Assembly (NCBI RefSeq): GCF_008838325.1
Contig: NZ_CP042829.1
Location: 1,674,001-1,738,000 of the forward strand
Source of the DNA: Tepidiforma bonchosmolovskayae
Lineage (GTDB): Bacteria; Chloroflexota; Dehalococcoidia; Tepidiformales; Tepidiformaceae
Reading direction: 5' to 3'
DNA: 64,000 nucleotides
The translations under genes were made by a program, and so were the position numbers. The notes under the pieces are model-generated. The model worked only from the letters and a program-made list of their open reading frames with translations, was not told the origin of the DNA and did no database searches. Below are positions 41,928 to 49,950 of this stretch, one piece after another; positions within the stretch are counted from its first letter, which is position 1; each line of letters opens with the position of its first letter.

Positions 41928-42677
41928 GTGAATCCTGCACCCACGGTTCCCGCGAGCCCGGAACAGGAGCCCGGAGCGCCCCAGCGGCACCTCCTCCGGA
42001 TGGCCGCCCTCGCCGGATGGGGCATCGTCCTCGCCGTGCAGGTCGTCCAGTACCTCCGCCAGCCGACAACCGCGAACTTCATCGTCACCGTCGGCCTGGC
42101 CGCTCTCTTCCTTCTCTTCCTCGCCCACGCCGTCTTCATGCAGGTCGTCCGGAAGCGCCACTGGCACCGCGTCGCCGCCCGCCTCCAGGGCGCTGCCTAC
42201 CTCTCCGAATTCCATAACCTTCCGAACCGCAACTACGTCCTCGCCGAGCTCCGCCGCGAAATGCCGCGCGCCCGCGCACTCCAGTCCCCCTTCGTCCTCG
42301 TCCAGCTCTCCATCGAGAACATCAACGACATCCGCGAACGCCGCGGCGAGGACTTCGCCAACCGCGCCGTCAACGCCCTCGCCGAGGTCCTCAAGCGTCT
42401 CACCCGCAGCTCCGATTTCCTCGCCCACCTCGGCGGCGCAAAGTTCTGCGTCATGCTCGTCGAATGCACGCTCGAGCAGTCGTACATCTACCTCAAGCGC
42501 GTCCCCGGCACCATCTCCGTCTCCGACGGCCACACCGTCTTCGATGTGCCCGTCACCGCCCGGGTCCTCCAGTACGACCTCGAAGCCCTCTACGCCACCG
42601 ACGTCCTCCGCGACCTCGAGGAGACCCGGCCGCTCCGCCGCCGCGAACCTCCGCGCCCGGACGCGCTCGCCGCCTGA
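41928..42677 (+). CDS. Membrane protein with degenerate GGDEF-like domain
   Basis: A 249-residue protein. Two TMs (AALAGWGIVLAVQVVQYL and FIVTVGLAALFLLFLAHAVFM) are followed by a domain that aligns with GGDEF. HNLPNRNYVLAEL replaces the DxLTxLxNR block, and LGGAKFCVMLVE stands at the GGDEF loop, lacking the acidic metal and catalytic residues. It is therefore expected to be catalytically inactive, perhaps a c-di-GMP or protein-binding receptor for the two genes upstream (44 nt away). Start GTG 41928 has TGAGGAG upstream. Confidence 0.78.
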   Translation: MNPAPTVPASPEQEPGAPQRHLLRMAALAGWGIVLAVQVVQYLRQPTTANFIVTVGLAALFLLFLAHAVFMQVVRKRHWHRVAARLQGAAYLSEFHNLPNRNYVLAELRREMPRARALQSPFVLVQLSIENINDIRERRGEDFANRAVNALAEVLKRLTRSSDFLAHLGGAKFCVMLVECTLEQSYIYLKRVPGTISVSDGHTVFDVPVTARVLQYDLEALYATDVLRDLEETRPLRRREPPRPDALAA

Positions 42678-42680
42678 CCC

Positions 42681-44126
42681 CTACCACTGGTAGGCCGCCG
42701 CGTCGCCCACCCGGTGCAGCTTCAGGAAGTTGGTCGTACCCTGCGCCCGCACCGGCAGGCTCGCCACCACCACCACCTCGTCGCCCTCGTCCACGAACCG
42801 CCCGCTCAGCAGCGCCTCGTCGATGGCCCGCAGCAGCTCGTCGGTCGTCGTCACCGCCCGGCTCAGGATCGGCACCACGCCCCGCGCGAGCGCCAGCCGC
42901 CGGTACACTGTTTCCGCGTGCGTTACACCGAAAATCGGCGCATCGGGGTGCACCTTGCTCATCAGCAGCGCCGAATACCCGCTCCGCGTGAAGCAGGCGA
43001 TGCCCCGCATGTTCGGGTCCGACGCAACAATGCGCCGCGCCGCCAGCGCCACCACATAGGAATGGTCGTCGTGCTCGCCGTACCCCGCGCCCTCCGGCGC
43101 CGGGCCGGCCACCGCCTCCGCCTGCCGGATGATCCGGTCCATCATCGCCACCGCCTCCACCGGGTACTTCCCGATCGCCGTCTCCCCGCTCAGCATTACC
43201 GCGTCCGAAAACTCCCATGTCGCATTCGCAACGTCCGATGCCTCCGCCCGGGTCGGGCGCGGCGCCTCGATCATCGACTCCAGCATCTGCGTCGCGGTGA
43301 TCACCGGGATCATCTCCCGCGCCGCCGCCGCGATGATGCGCCGCTGCTGCACCGGCACCTCCTCCGGCGGCAGCTCCACCCCAAGGTCCCCCCGCGCCAC
43401 CATGACGCCGTCTGCCTCCGCGACAATCTCGTCGAGATGCTCTACCGCCTGCTTCCGTTCGATCTTCGCAACGATCGGGATGTCGCCCCCCAGCGCTGCG
43501 ATCGCCGCCCGCGCCGCCTCGATGTCCGAGGCATCCCGCACGAAGCTCACGGCCACGTAGTCCACGCACTCGGCAACCGCCATCGCCAGCGCTTCGCGGT
43601 CCCGCTCGGTCAGCGCCGGCGCCGTGAGCGCCGTCTCCGGAAAGTGCACCCCGCGCCGCGGCGCCAGCATCCCGCCCGCCGTCACCTGGCAGACCAGGTC
43701 GTCGCCGTCGCGCTGCACCACCCGCAGTTCGATCCGCCCGTCGTCGAGCAGAATCCGCTCCCCCGCGATCACATCCTCCGTCAGCCGCTCGTAGCCGATC
43801 GTGAACCGCTCCTCCGTCCCCGCCACCGGCTCCGCCGTCACCCGCACCGTCGCGCCCGTGCGCAGCTCCAGCGCCCGGCCCCCTTCCGTTTCGCCCGTGC
43901 GGATCTTCGGTCCCGCCAGGTCAAGGAGCACCGCCACCGGCCGGCCTTCCTCCTTCGCAACCGCCCGCACCAGCCGCACCGCCTCGCGGTGGCTTTCCAG
44001 TGTCCCGTGGCTCGTGTTCAGCCGCGCCACGTCCATCCCCGCGCGCATCATCGCCCGCAGGGTTGCCGGGGGCAGCGAGGCAGGCCCCAGCGTCGCCACG
44101 ATCTTCGTCCTGCGCAGCATGCTCAT
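42681..44126 (-). CDS. pyk: Pyruvate kinase
   Basis: A glycolytic enzyme converting PEP and ADP to pyruvate and ATP, 481 residues. Signatures: RTKIVATLGPAS, LDLAGPKIRTGE, the B-domain, IVAKIERKQAVEHLDEIV with the catalytic Lys, ADGVMVARGDLGVELP, ATQMLESMIEAPRPTRAEASDVANA and LSGETAIGKYPVEAV. The C-terminal allosteric domain (ACFTRSGYSALLMSKVHPDAPIFGVT) is present and normal in length. ATG 44126 has TATAGT exactly 6 nt upstream. The frame open upstream is antisense to the 159-aa gene. Confidence 0.96.
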   Translation of the reverse strand: MSMLRRTKIVATLGPASLPPATLRAMMRAGMDVARLNTSHGTLESHREAVRLVRAVAKEEGRPVAVLLDLAGPKIRTGETEGGRALELRTGATVRVTAEPVAGTEERFTIGYERLTEDVIAGERILLDDGRIELRVVQRDGDDLVCQVTAGGMLAPRRGVHFPETALTAPALTERDREALAMAVAECVDYVAVSFVRDASDIEAARAAIAALGGDIPIVAKIERKQAVEHLDEIVAEADGVMVARGDLGVELPPEEVPVQQRRIIAAAAREMIPVITATQMLESMIEAPRPTRAEASDVANATWEFSDAVMLSGETAIGKYPVEAVAMMDRIIRQAEAVAGPAPEGAGYGEHDDHSYVVALAARRIVASDPNMRGIACFTRSGYSALLMSKVHPDAPIFGVTHAETVYRRLALARGVVPILSRAVTTTDELLRAIDEALLSGRFVDEGDEVVVVASLPVRAQGTTNFLKLHRVGDAAAYQW

Positions 44127-44138
44127 GCCCCGACTATA
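44127..44138 (-). promoter_or_regulatory. Leaderless-type -10 hexamer TATAGT (pyk)
   Basis: Minus-strand TATAGT (44138-44133), 6 nt before ATG 44126: the closest match to the bacterial -10 consensus among the set. Confidence 0.55.
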
Positions 44139-44168
44139 GCAGCGCCGGGCCTGCGCCCCGGTGAACGG

Positions 44169-44181
44169 TACACTGGGCAGC
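44169..44181 (+). promoter_or_regulatory. Leaderless-type -10 hexamer TACACT
   Basis: CGGTACACT (hexamer 44169-44174), 7 nt before GTG 44182, divergent from the pyk element 30 bp away. Confidence 0.45.
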
Positions 44182-44661
44182 GTGCCGCGCGACCAGCTCA
44201 AGGCCCGCGAATTCCTCTTCCTCGCCGAAGAGCTGGCGTTCCGCGCCCTCCCGCCAGCCGTCCCGGCACCGTCCCGCAGGGTCATGTGGACCATCCTCCA
44301 GCTCTCCTGGGGCGACCCCGCCTCGCACATCGAACTCCAGCCCCAGCCGTCCCGCGGCATCGTCGAACTCGGCCTCCACTTCGAAGGCCCCGCCGAAGCG
44401 AACGACGCCCGCGCCGCCCTCGTCGCTGCCAACGCCGGGCCGCTCATGGCCGCGCTCGGCCCCGCCTGGGAGCTCGAGGTTTGGACTCCCTCCTGGCGCC
44501 GGCTCCACCGCACCTTCGCCTTCGACATCCTCACCCGCCGGCTCGCCGAGACGGTCGCCGCCGAAATGGCCCGCGCCATCCCGCTCCTTTACCCGTTCTG
44601 TCTGCCCGTCCCGCAGCCTGCCTTATCCCTAAGCGCCGCCGAGGCTACCCTCGGCCCATGA
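44182..44661 (+). CDS. Hypothetical protein (159 aa)
   Basis: Not recognised. A soluble, mainly alpha/beta protein with strands around MWTILQLSWG and RGIVELGLHFEG, a helical segment AEANDARAALVAANAGPLMAAL, and a long C-terminal helix (ETVAAEMARAIPLLYPF). No signal peptide or Cys-rich motif. The start GTG 44182 follows a TACACT hexamer. It overlaps the FKBP lipoprotein gene by 4 nt (ATGA), so the two are translationally coupled. Confidence 0.65.
   Translation: MPRDQLKAREFLFLAEELAFRALPPAVPAPSRRVMWTILQLSWGDPASHIELQPQPSRGIVELGLHFEGPAEANDARAALVAANAGPLMAALGPAWELEVWTPSWRRLHRTFAFDILTRRLAETVAAEMARAIPLLYPFCLPVPQPALSLSAAEATLGP
44646..44657 (+). promoter_or_regulatory. Leaderless-type -10 hexamer TACCCT
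   Basis: TACCCT (44646-44651), 6 nt before ATG 44658, inside the end of the upstream gene. It may allow separate expression of the FKBP gene. Confidence 0.35.
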
Positions 44662-45188
44662 CCCGCCGACTCAACCCCCTCCTCGCTGCTGTCGCGGCTG
44701 CCGGGCTCGTCGCCGCCGGCGCCTGCGGCGGCGACGACGGCGACGCAACCCCCGCGCCGTCCACCCCCTCGCCTCCAGCCACCCAGGCGACCCCGGCCCG
44801 CACGGCCACGTCTGCACCGACGCCGGCCGCCGGCCCCATCACCCTCGAGAACCCGACGGTCACCGCCTCCGGCCTCCGTTACCAGGACCTCGTCGTCGGC
44901 GATGGCCCCTCGCCCCAGCCCGGCCAGCGCGTCACTGTCCACTACACCGGCTACTTCACCGACGGCCGCAAGTTCGACAGCTCCCGCGACCGCGGCCAGC
45001 CCTTCACCTTCGTCCTCGGCGTCGGCCAGGTCATCAAAGGCTGGGACGAAGGCGTCGCCTCGATGAAGGTCGGCGGAAAGCGTCTGCTCTACCTCCCCGC
45101 GAACCTCGCCTACGGCAGCCGCGGACAGGGCCCTATCCCGCCCAACACCGACCTCATCTTCGAAGTCGAGCTGCTCGATATCCGCTAA
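44658..45188 (+). CDS. FKBP-type peptidyl-prolyl isomerase lipoprotein
   Basis: A 176-residue lipoprotein. The signal LLAAVAAAGLVAAGAC ends in a lipobox Cys, followed by a ~35-residue Pro/Thr/Ala linker. The FKBP domain (~70-176) has VTVHYTGYFTDGRKFDSSRDRGQPFTFVLGVGQVIKGWDEGV, VGGKRLLYLPANLAYG and DLIFEVELLDI, all key positions of an active FKBP. It should assist folding of exported proteins at the outer face of the membrane. It overlaps the convergent CoA-transferase gene by 4 nt. Confidence 0.92.
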   Translation: MTRRLNPLLAAVAAAGLVAAGACGGDDGDATPAPSTPSPPATQATPARTATSAPTPAAGPITLENPTVTASGLRYQDLVVGDGPSPQPGQRVTVHYTGYFTDGRKFDSSRDRGQPFTFVLGVGQVIKGWDEGVASMKVGGKRLLYLPANLAYGSRGQGPIPPNTDLIFEVELLDIR

Positions 45189-46498
45189 CCCCGGCGTCCT
45201 TCGGCTCCCGCGGGAGGCTCCCACGCCCGCACCGCCTTCGCCGCAATCAGCTCCTCGATCTCGGCCTCCGCGAAGCCCAGCTCGCGAAGCACCTCCCGCG
45301 TGTGCTGGCCCAGCGCCGGCGACGGCAGCCGGGTCCCGGTCTCCCCGCCGCTCATCCGCAGCGGGCTGTTCGCCATCACCACCGGCCCCAGCACCGCGTG
45401 GTCGAAGGTCCGCAGCAGCTCCATCGCCTCCACCTGCGGGTCATCGAACAGCTCCGCCGTGTACCGCACCGGCCCGCACGGCACGCCTGCCGTGTCGAAC
45501 GCCGCCACCCATTCGTCCGTCGTCTTCGTGCTGAAGATCGCCGCGATCAGTTCGTTCAGCACGAGGTTCTCATCCGGCGAGAGCGCCTCCGTATCAAACT
45601 CGTCGCCCTCCACCCGCGGGTCCTCCACGCCGAGCACCCGCACCGCCGCCCGCCGCAGCCGGTTGTTGAGGCAGGCCAGCGCGATGTACGAATCCTTCGT
45701 CTCGTAGACCTTGTAGTAGGGGTTGTTCCGCCGGCCCGTCTCGTGCCGCATCGGGATCCCCCGCAGCACCTCCTCCACCCGCCGCCCTTCGGCCCGCGCC
45801 TGCGCGATGGCTGCCAGCACCTGCTCCCGCTGCTCCCGATCGAGCCGCTCAATCGAAAACATCGGCCGGTACTGCACGGCGATGCCCGCCGCGAACAGGC
45901 TCGTCTCGATGAACTGGCCCCTGCCGGTCCGCTCCCGGTGGTAGAGCGCAGCAGCCGCCCCGTAGGCGAGGAACATCCCCGCCGCGAGGTCCGTGGGCGA
46001 GGTCGTGATGATCGGGTGCGGCAGCCCGCCGGCGCCTTCGAACGCCATGATCCCCGTCATCGCCTGCGAAACAAGGTCGAACCCCGGCCGGTCCCGGTAC
46101 GGCCCTGCGCTCCCGAACGCCGTGTTCTGGCAGTAGATCAGCCGCGGATTGACCGCCGAGAGCGTCGCGTAATCCACCCCCAGCCGCTCCGCCACCCCCG
46201 GCCGGTAGTTCGCGAGCAGGATGTCCGCCGTCCGCACCAGCCGGAGGAACACCTCCTTCCCCTCCGGCCGCTTCAGGTCGATCGAAATGCTCCGCTTCCC
46301 CTTGTTCACCCCCATGAACCCGCGGCTCTCGCCCGGCGCGACTGGCGCCGTGTGCCGCCAGAAATCCCCGAGCGGCGGTTCGACCTTGATCACGTCGGCT
46401 CCGAGGTCCGCCAGCATCTCGCCCGCCAGCGGCCCGGCGATGTACTCGCTCAGGTCGAGCACCCGAACCCCTTCGAACACGCCCCGGATCGTCTCCAT
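45185..46498 (-). CDS. CaiB/BaiF family CoA transferase
   Basis: A class III CoA transferase, 437 residues. GVRVLDLSEYIAGPLAGEMLADLGADVIKVEPPLGD is the N-terminal CoA-binding block carrying the catalytic-Asp region. RGFMGVNKGKRSISIDLKRPEGKEVF, GYDxVSQAMTGIM-like FDLVSQAMTGIMAF and VYETKDSYIALACLNNRLRRAA follow. It moves CoA between carboxylic acids. GAGGGG precedes ATG 46498. It lies 26 nt downstream of an acyl-CoA dehydrogenase gene and close to an ACAD10/11-type kinase, so the three may act on the same unusual acid. Confidence 0.92.
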   Translation of the reverse strand: METIRGVFEGVRVLDLSEYIAGPLAGEMLADLGADVIKVEPPLGDFWRHTAPVAPGESRGFMGVNKGKRSISIDLKRPEGKEVFLRLVRTADILLANYRPGVAERLGVDYATLSAVNPRLIYCQNTAFGSAGPYRDRPGFDLVSQAMTGIMAFEGAGGLPHPIITTSPTDLAAGMFLAYGAAAALYHRERTGRGQFIETSLFAAGIAVQYRPMFSIERLDREQREQVLAAIAQARAEGRRVEEVLRGIPMRHETGRRNNPYYKVYETKDSYIALACLNNRLRRAAVRVLGVEDPRVEGDEFDTEALSPDENLVLNELIAAIFSTKTTDEWVAAFDTAGVPCGPVRYTAELFDDPQVEAMELLRTFDHAVLGPVVMANSPLRMSGGETGTRLPSPALGQHTREVLRELGFAEAEIEELIAAKAVRAWEPPAGAEGRRG

Positions 46499-46524
46499 GG
46501 TCCCCTCTCGGCCGTCTGCCGGCG

Positions 46525-47664
46525 TCAGCCGCGCGGCAGCCCCAGCCCGCGCGTCGCGATGATGTTGCGATTGATCTCCGAGGTCCGGGCCGCAATCGTC
46601 AACGATACCGCCTGCAGCACCGTCATCGGGATCTGCCCCTCGAGCGGCGCCCATTCCCCGCCCAGCAGCTGCCCCCGGAGCCCGAGCGTCGTGTACGCCA
46701 CCCGCGCCATCCGCTGGTGGAGCTCCGTCCCGAACGTTTTCGCCATCGAAGCTTCGTAGTTCGGCACCAGTCCCCTGCTCTGCATCCATGCAACCCGGTA
46801 CGACATCAGCCGTCCCACCTCGAAGCTGAGCGCCACGTCGGCCAGCGCCAGCCGCACCGGCGCCCGGTCGAACAGCGTCCCGCCGCCGCTGTCGCGCGCC
46901 GGGGTCGCCTTCGCGTACGCCACCACCTCCTCGAACGTCCGCAGCCCGCCGATGACCCGGCCGATGCCCGAGCGCTCGAAATCCAGCGTCGCCGTCGACA
47001 CGTACCAGCCCCGGTTCACCTCCCCGACCACCATGTTCGCCGGCACCCGCACGTCAGCGAAGAACACCTCGTTGAAGCCGGCCTGCCCGGTCATCTGCAC
47101 CAGCGGCCGCACGGTAATCCCCGGCAGCTTCATATCCACGAGGAAGTAGGTGATGCCCCGGTGCTTCGGCGCATCCGGGTCGGTCCTCGCCAGCAGGATC
47201 ATGTAGTCCGCCCGCTGCGCGTTCGAGGTCCAGATCTTCTGCCCGTTGATCACCCAGCAGTCACCGTCGCGCACCGCCCGCGTCTGGAGCGAGGCAAGGT
47301 CCGAGCCCGAGCCCGGCTCGCTGAACCCCTGGCACCAGGTGATGTCGTCCCGCACGATCGCCGGCAGGAACTGCGCCTTCTGCTCCTCCGCCCCGAACAG
47401 GATGAGCGTCGGCCCCACCCGGTCGGCGCCCATCGTCTGGCCCGGGGCCCGGTGGTACGCCATCTCCTCGTTATAGACGAGCTGGCGCAGGTGGGGAGCC
47501 CCCTGTCCCCCGTACTCTTTCGGCCACGACATCGTCAGCCAGCCCTTCGCCGCCAGCTTCTTCGTGAACGACTCCCCCTCGCGCACCTTCGGCAGCTCCG
47601 CGCGGATGAACGCGCGGACCTCCTGCCGGAACGCCTCGTCCTCCGCAGAGAACCGGAACTCCAT
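46525..47664 (-). CDS. Acyl-CoA dehydrogenase family protein (paralogue)
   Basis: A 379-residue acyl-CoA dehydrogenase with the same end signature (INRNIIATRGLGLPR) as the gene at 38.7 kb. MSWPKEYGGQGAP, GFSEPGSGSDLASLQTRAVRDGD, INGQKIWTSNAQRADY and GWYVSTATLDFERSG are clear. GAGGGG lies 6 nt before ATG 47664. In the operon it stands between an APH-like kinase and a CoA transferase. In ACAD10/11 proteins a kinase and an acyl-CoA dehydrogenase domain are fused, so a two-gene equivalent is likely here. Confidence 0.93.
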   Translation of the reverse strand: MEFRFSAEDEAFRQEVRAFIRAELPKVREGESFTKKLAAKGWLTMSWPKEYGGQGAPHLRQLVYNEEMAYHRAPGQTMGADRVGPTLILFGAEEQKAQFLPAIVRDDITWCQGFSEPGSGSDLASLQTRAVRDGDCWVINGQKIWTSNAQRADYMILLARTDPDAPKHRGITYFLVDMKLPGITVRPLVQMTGQAGFNEVFFADVRVPANMVVGEVNRGWYVSTATLDFERSGIGRVIGGLRTFEEVVAYAKATPARDSGGGTLFDRAPVRLALADVALSFEVGRLMSYRVAWMQSRGLVPNYEASMAKTFGTELHQRMARVAYTTLGLRGQLLGGEWAPLEGQIPMTVLQAVSLTIAARTSEINRNIIATRGLGLPRG

Positions 47665-47725
47665 GGCGCACCCCTCGCCGCGTTTCGCGCACTCTACCGC
47701 GGCGCCCGGGCCGGCGGTAGCGCCC

Positions 47726-48808
47726 CTACGCCTCCCCGCGCAGCCGCGGGTCCGACGATCGGTTCGCCATCTCCAGCGCGTCCTCCACCAGCGCGACCGT
47801 CCGCTCCCCGAACGCTTCGAACCCCTCACCCACGGTCTCCCCCTTCAGGTAGCGCGCGTGGATGCCCTCCACGATGACCGCCAGCTTGTAGGTGGCGAAC
47901 ACCTCGTACCATTCGACCCGCGAAACGTCCCGTCCGCTCAGCCGGCCATACGTCTCGACAATCTCGCGGCGTGTCGGGAAGCCCGGGTGGGCCGTCGCTT
48001 TCGCCGCAATCCGGGCGTTCAGGAACCGCTCCGAATCGCCCACTTCACCCCAGTACCCGAGCGTGTACCCGAGGTCCGTGAGCGGGTCCCCGAGCGTGGC
48101 CATCTCCCAGTCGAGCACGGCCACCACCCGGCCCGGGTCCTTCGGGTCGAGCATCATATTCCCCAGCCGGTAGTCCCCGTGCACAATCGTCGGCGCCGGC
48201 GATTCCGGCATGCTCGCCCGCAGCCGCCGGATCAGCTCATCGATCGCCGGCAGCTCCCGCGTCTTCGAACGCTCCCACTGCTCGCTCCAGCGCCGCACCT
48301 GCCGTTCGAGGTATCCCTGCGGCCGCCCGAAATCGCCGAGCCCCACGGCCTCGTAGTCGATGGCGTGCAGCTGCACCAGCGTCTCCACCAGCGCCCGCGC
48401 AATCTTCTGCCGCTCCTCCGCCGTCTCCGCGTACCCCGGCGGCAGGTCCTCCCCGATGATGACGCCCTCGCGGTACTCCATCACGTAGAACGGATAGTCG
48501 TTCACCGAGGGGTCCTCGCACAGCGCAATTGGCGGCGGCGCCGGGAACCCCGCCCGCTGCATCGCCGTCAGCACCCGGAACTCCCGCACCATGTCGTGCG
48601 CCGTCGGCAGCACATGCCCCAGCGGCGGCCGCCGCAGGACCCAGGTCCGGCCGCCGCCTTCCACCCGGTAGGTCAGGTTCGAGCGCCCGCCGCTGATCAG
48701 CGCAAAGCGCAGCGGCACGTCGCCCCCGGGCACGTGCTCCGCAAAGAACTTCGAGACCGCCTCATAGCGGATCCCCGCCGGTACCTCGTTCGTCGTTTCG
48801 TTCGTCAT
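47726..48808 (-). CDS. Phosphotransferase family protein (APH fold, ACAD10/11 kinase-like)
   Basis: A 360-residue aminoglycoside phosphotransferase-fold kinase. ISGGRSNLTYRVEGGGRTWVLRRPPLGHVLPTAHDMVREFRVL is the N-lobe typical of the ACAD10/11-like branch. The catalytic loop is IVHGDYRLGNMMLDP and the metal site VAVLDWEMATLGDPLTDLGYTLGYW. In that branch the kinase phosphorylates hydroxyacyl-CoA so that the dehydrogenase partner can eliminate phosphate; this is family knowledge, not proven here. TATACT lies 10 nt before the ATG. The acyl-CoA dehydrogenase gene follows after 61 nt. Confidence 0.88.
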   Translation of the reverse strand: MTNETTNEVPAGIRYEAVSKFFAEHVPGGDVPLRFALISGGRSNLTYRVEGGGRTWVLRRPPLGHVLPTAHDMVREFRVLTAMQRAGFPAPPPIALCEDPSVNDYPFYVMEYREGVIIGEDLPPGYAETAEERQKIARALVETLVQLHAIDYEAVGLGDFGRPQGYLERQVRRWSEQWERSKTRELPAIDELIRRLRASMPESPAPTIVHGDYRLGNMMLDPKDPGRVVAVLDWEMATLGDPLTDLGYTLGYWGEVGDSERFLNARIAAKATAHPGFPTRREIVETYGRLSGRDVSRVEWYEVFATYKLAVIVEGIHARYLKGETVGEGFEAFGERTVALVEDALEMANRSSDPRLRGEA

Positions 48809-48897
48809 CGAACCGGAAAGTATACGCCCCCGCTCCTTGCGCCGAAGCCGCCGAAGGGCGAAGATCGCAAAGCTCGAAAACCTCGTAGATCTGCCTG

Positions 48898-49950
48898 ATG
48901 ACCGATCATTTGGAAGGTTTGGATCGTTTGGTCGTCTGCTCGTGGGATACTACCTCCTGCGACGCAGCCGCCTTCGCCCTCGCCCGCGCCGAGGCCCTCG
49001 CCCACGATGCCGCCCTCGTCGTCACCTGCCAGCGCATCGAAGCCGTCGCCCTCGCGCCCTGCCCGCTCGGCTGCGCCGCCAGCCGCACCGGCCTCGAGGC
49101 GTTCCGCTACCTCGCCGCCCTCGCCGCCGGGCTCCACTCCATCGCCCTCGGCGAACACGAAATCCTCGGGCAGGTCCGCCGCGCCGCCGATGACGCTCCG
49201 CCGCCGGTCGCCGCCGTCCTCGCCCGCGCCATCGCCGCCGCCCGCGCCTTCCGCAAGCGCCACCCCGTCGATGCCGATTCCGGCTCCCTCCTTCGCCTCG
49301 CCCTACGCCGCCTCCCTGCCCCGGCCTCGCTCCTCGTCGTCGGCTCCGGGCCTACCGCCGCCGCCGTCTGCCGCGCCGCCCGCGACCTCGCTATTCCGCA
49401 GGTGACCGTCGCTTCCCGCACCGCACCGGCCTGGCTCCGCGGTCGCGCATCGGCCTGGCAGCCGCTCGACCGCCTCGCTGCGCTCCCGCCGCACGACCTC
49501 GCCGTCGTCGCCCTCGGCGGCGATGCGCCGGTCCTTCCGCCCGCGGACCTGCCCGCTGCCGCCGTCCTCGACCTCTCCACCCCCCGCCGCACCGACCCCG
49601 CCGACCCACGCGTCACCGACCTCCGCGCCCTGCGCGAACTCGCCGGGTTCGAGGGCCGCGCACCCCTCTTCGCCGACCTCGACCGGGACATCGACCGCGT
49701 CCTCGCCCACTGGTCCGAAGATGCCGGCTCCCCCGTCGGCCGCTTCCGCCGCGCCGTCGAACTGCGCCGCCGCGCCGACCTCGAACGGATCGCCCGCCGC
49801 CACCCCGAAATCCCCCGCCACGTCCTCGAAACCATCACCCGCAGCCTGGTCGCCCACATCCTCCACGAGCCGTCAGAGCGCCTCCGCGCCCTCGACCCCG
49901 CGACCGCCAGCCTCGTCGCCTCCATCTTCGAACCCGCGGAGCAGCCATGA
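48898..49950 (+). CDS. hemA: Glutamyl-tRNA reductase (short, divergent HemA)
   Basis: The first committed step of C5-pathway tetrapyrrole synthesis. The catalytic Cys is C44 in VTCQRIE (usual form TCNRTE), and GLHSIALGEHEILGQVRRA is the second hallmark. A Rossmann segment (SLLVVGSGPTAAAVCRAA) and a C-terminal helical dimerisation domain (RFRRAVELRRRADLERIARRHP) follow. At 350 residues it is shorter than the usual ~420. TAGATC precedes ATG by 6 nt. It is the first of nine same-strand genes mostly overlapping by 4 nt. Confidence 0.88.
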   Translation: MTDHLEGLDRLVVCSWDTTSCDAAAFALARAEALAHDAALVVTCQRIEAVALAPCPLGCAASRTGLEAFRYLAALAAGLHSIALGEHEILGQVRRAADDAPPPVAAVLARAIAAARAFRKRHPVDADSGSLLRLALRRLPAPASLLVVGSGPTAAAVCRAARDLAIPQVTVASRTAPAWLRGRASAWQPLDRLAALPPHDLAVVALGGDAPVLPPADLPAAAVLDLSTPRRTDPADPRVTDLRALRELAGFEGRAPLFADLDRDIDRVLAHWSEDAGSPVGRFRRAVELRRRADLERIARRHPEIPRHVLETITRSLVAHILHEPSERLRALDPATASLVASIFEPAEQP

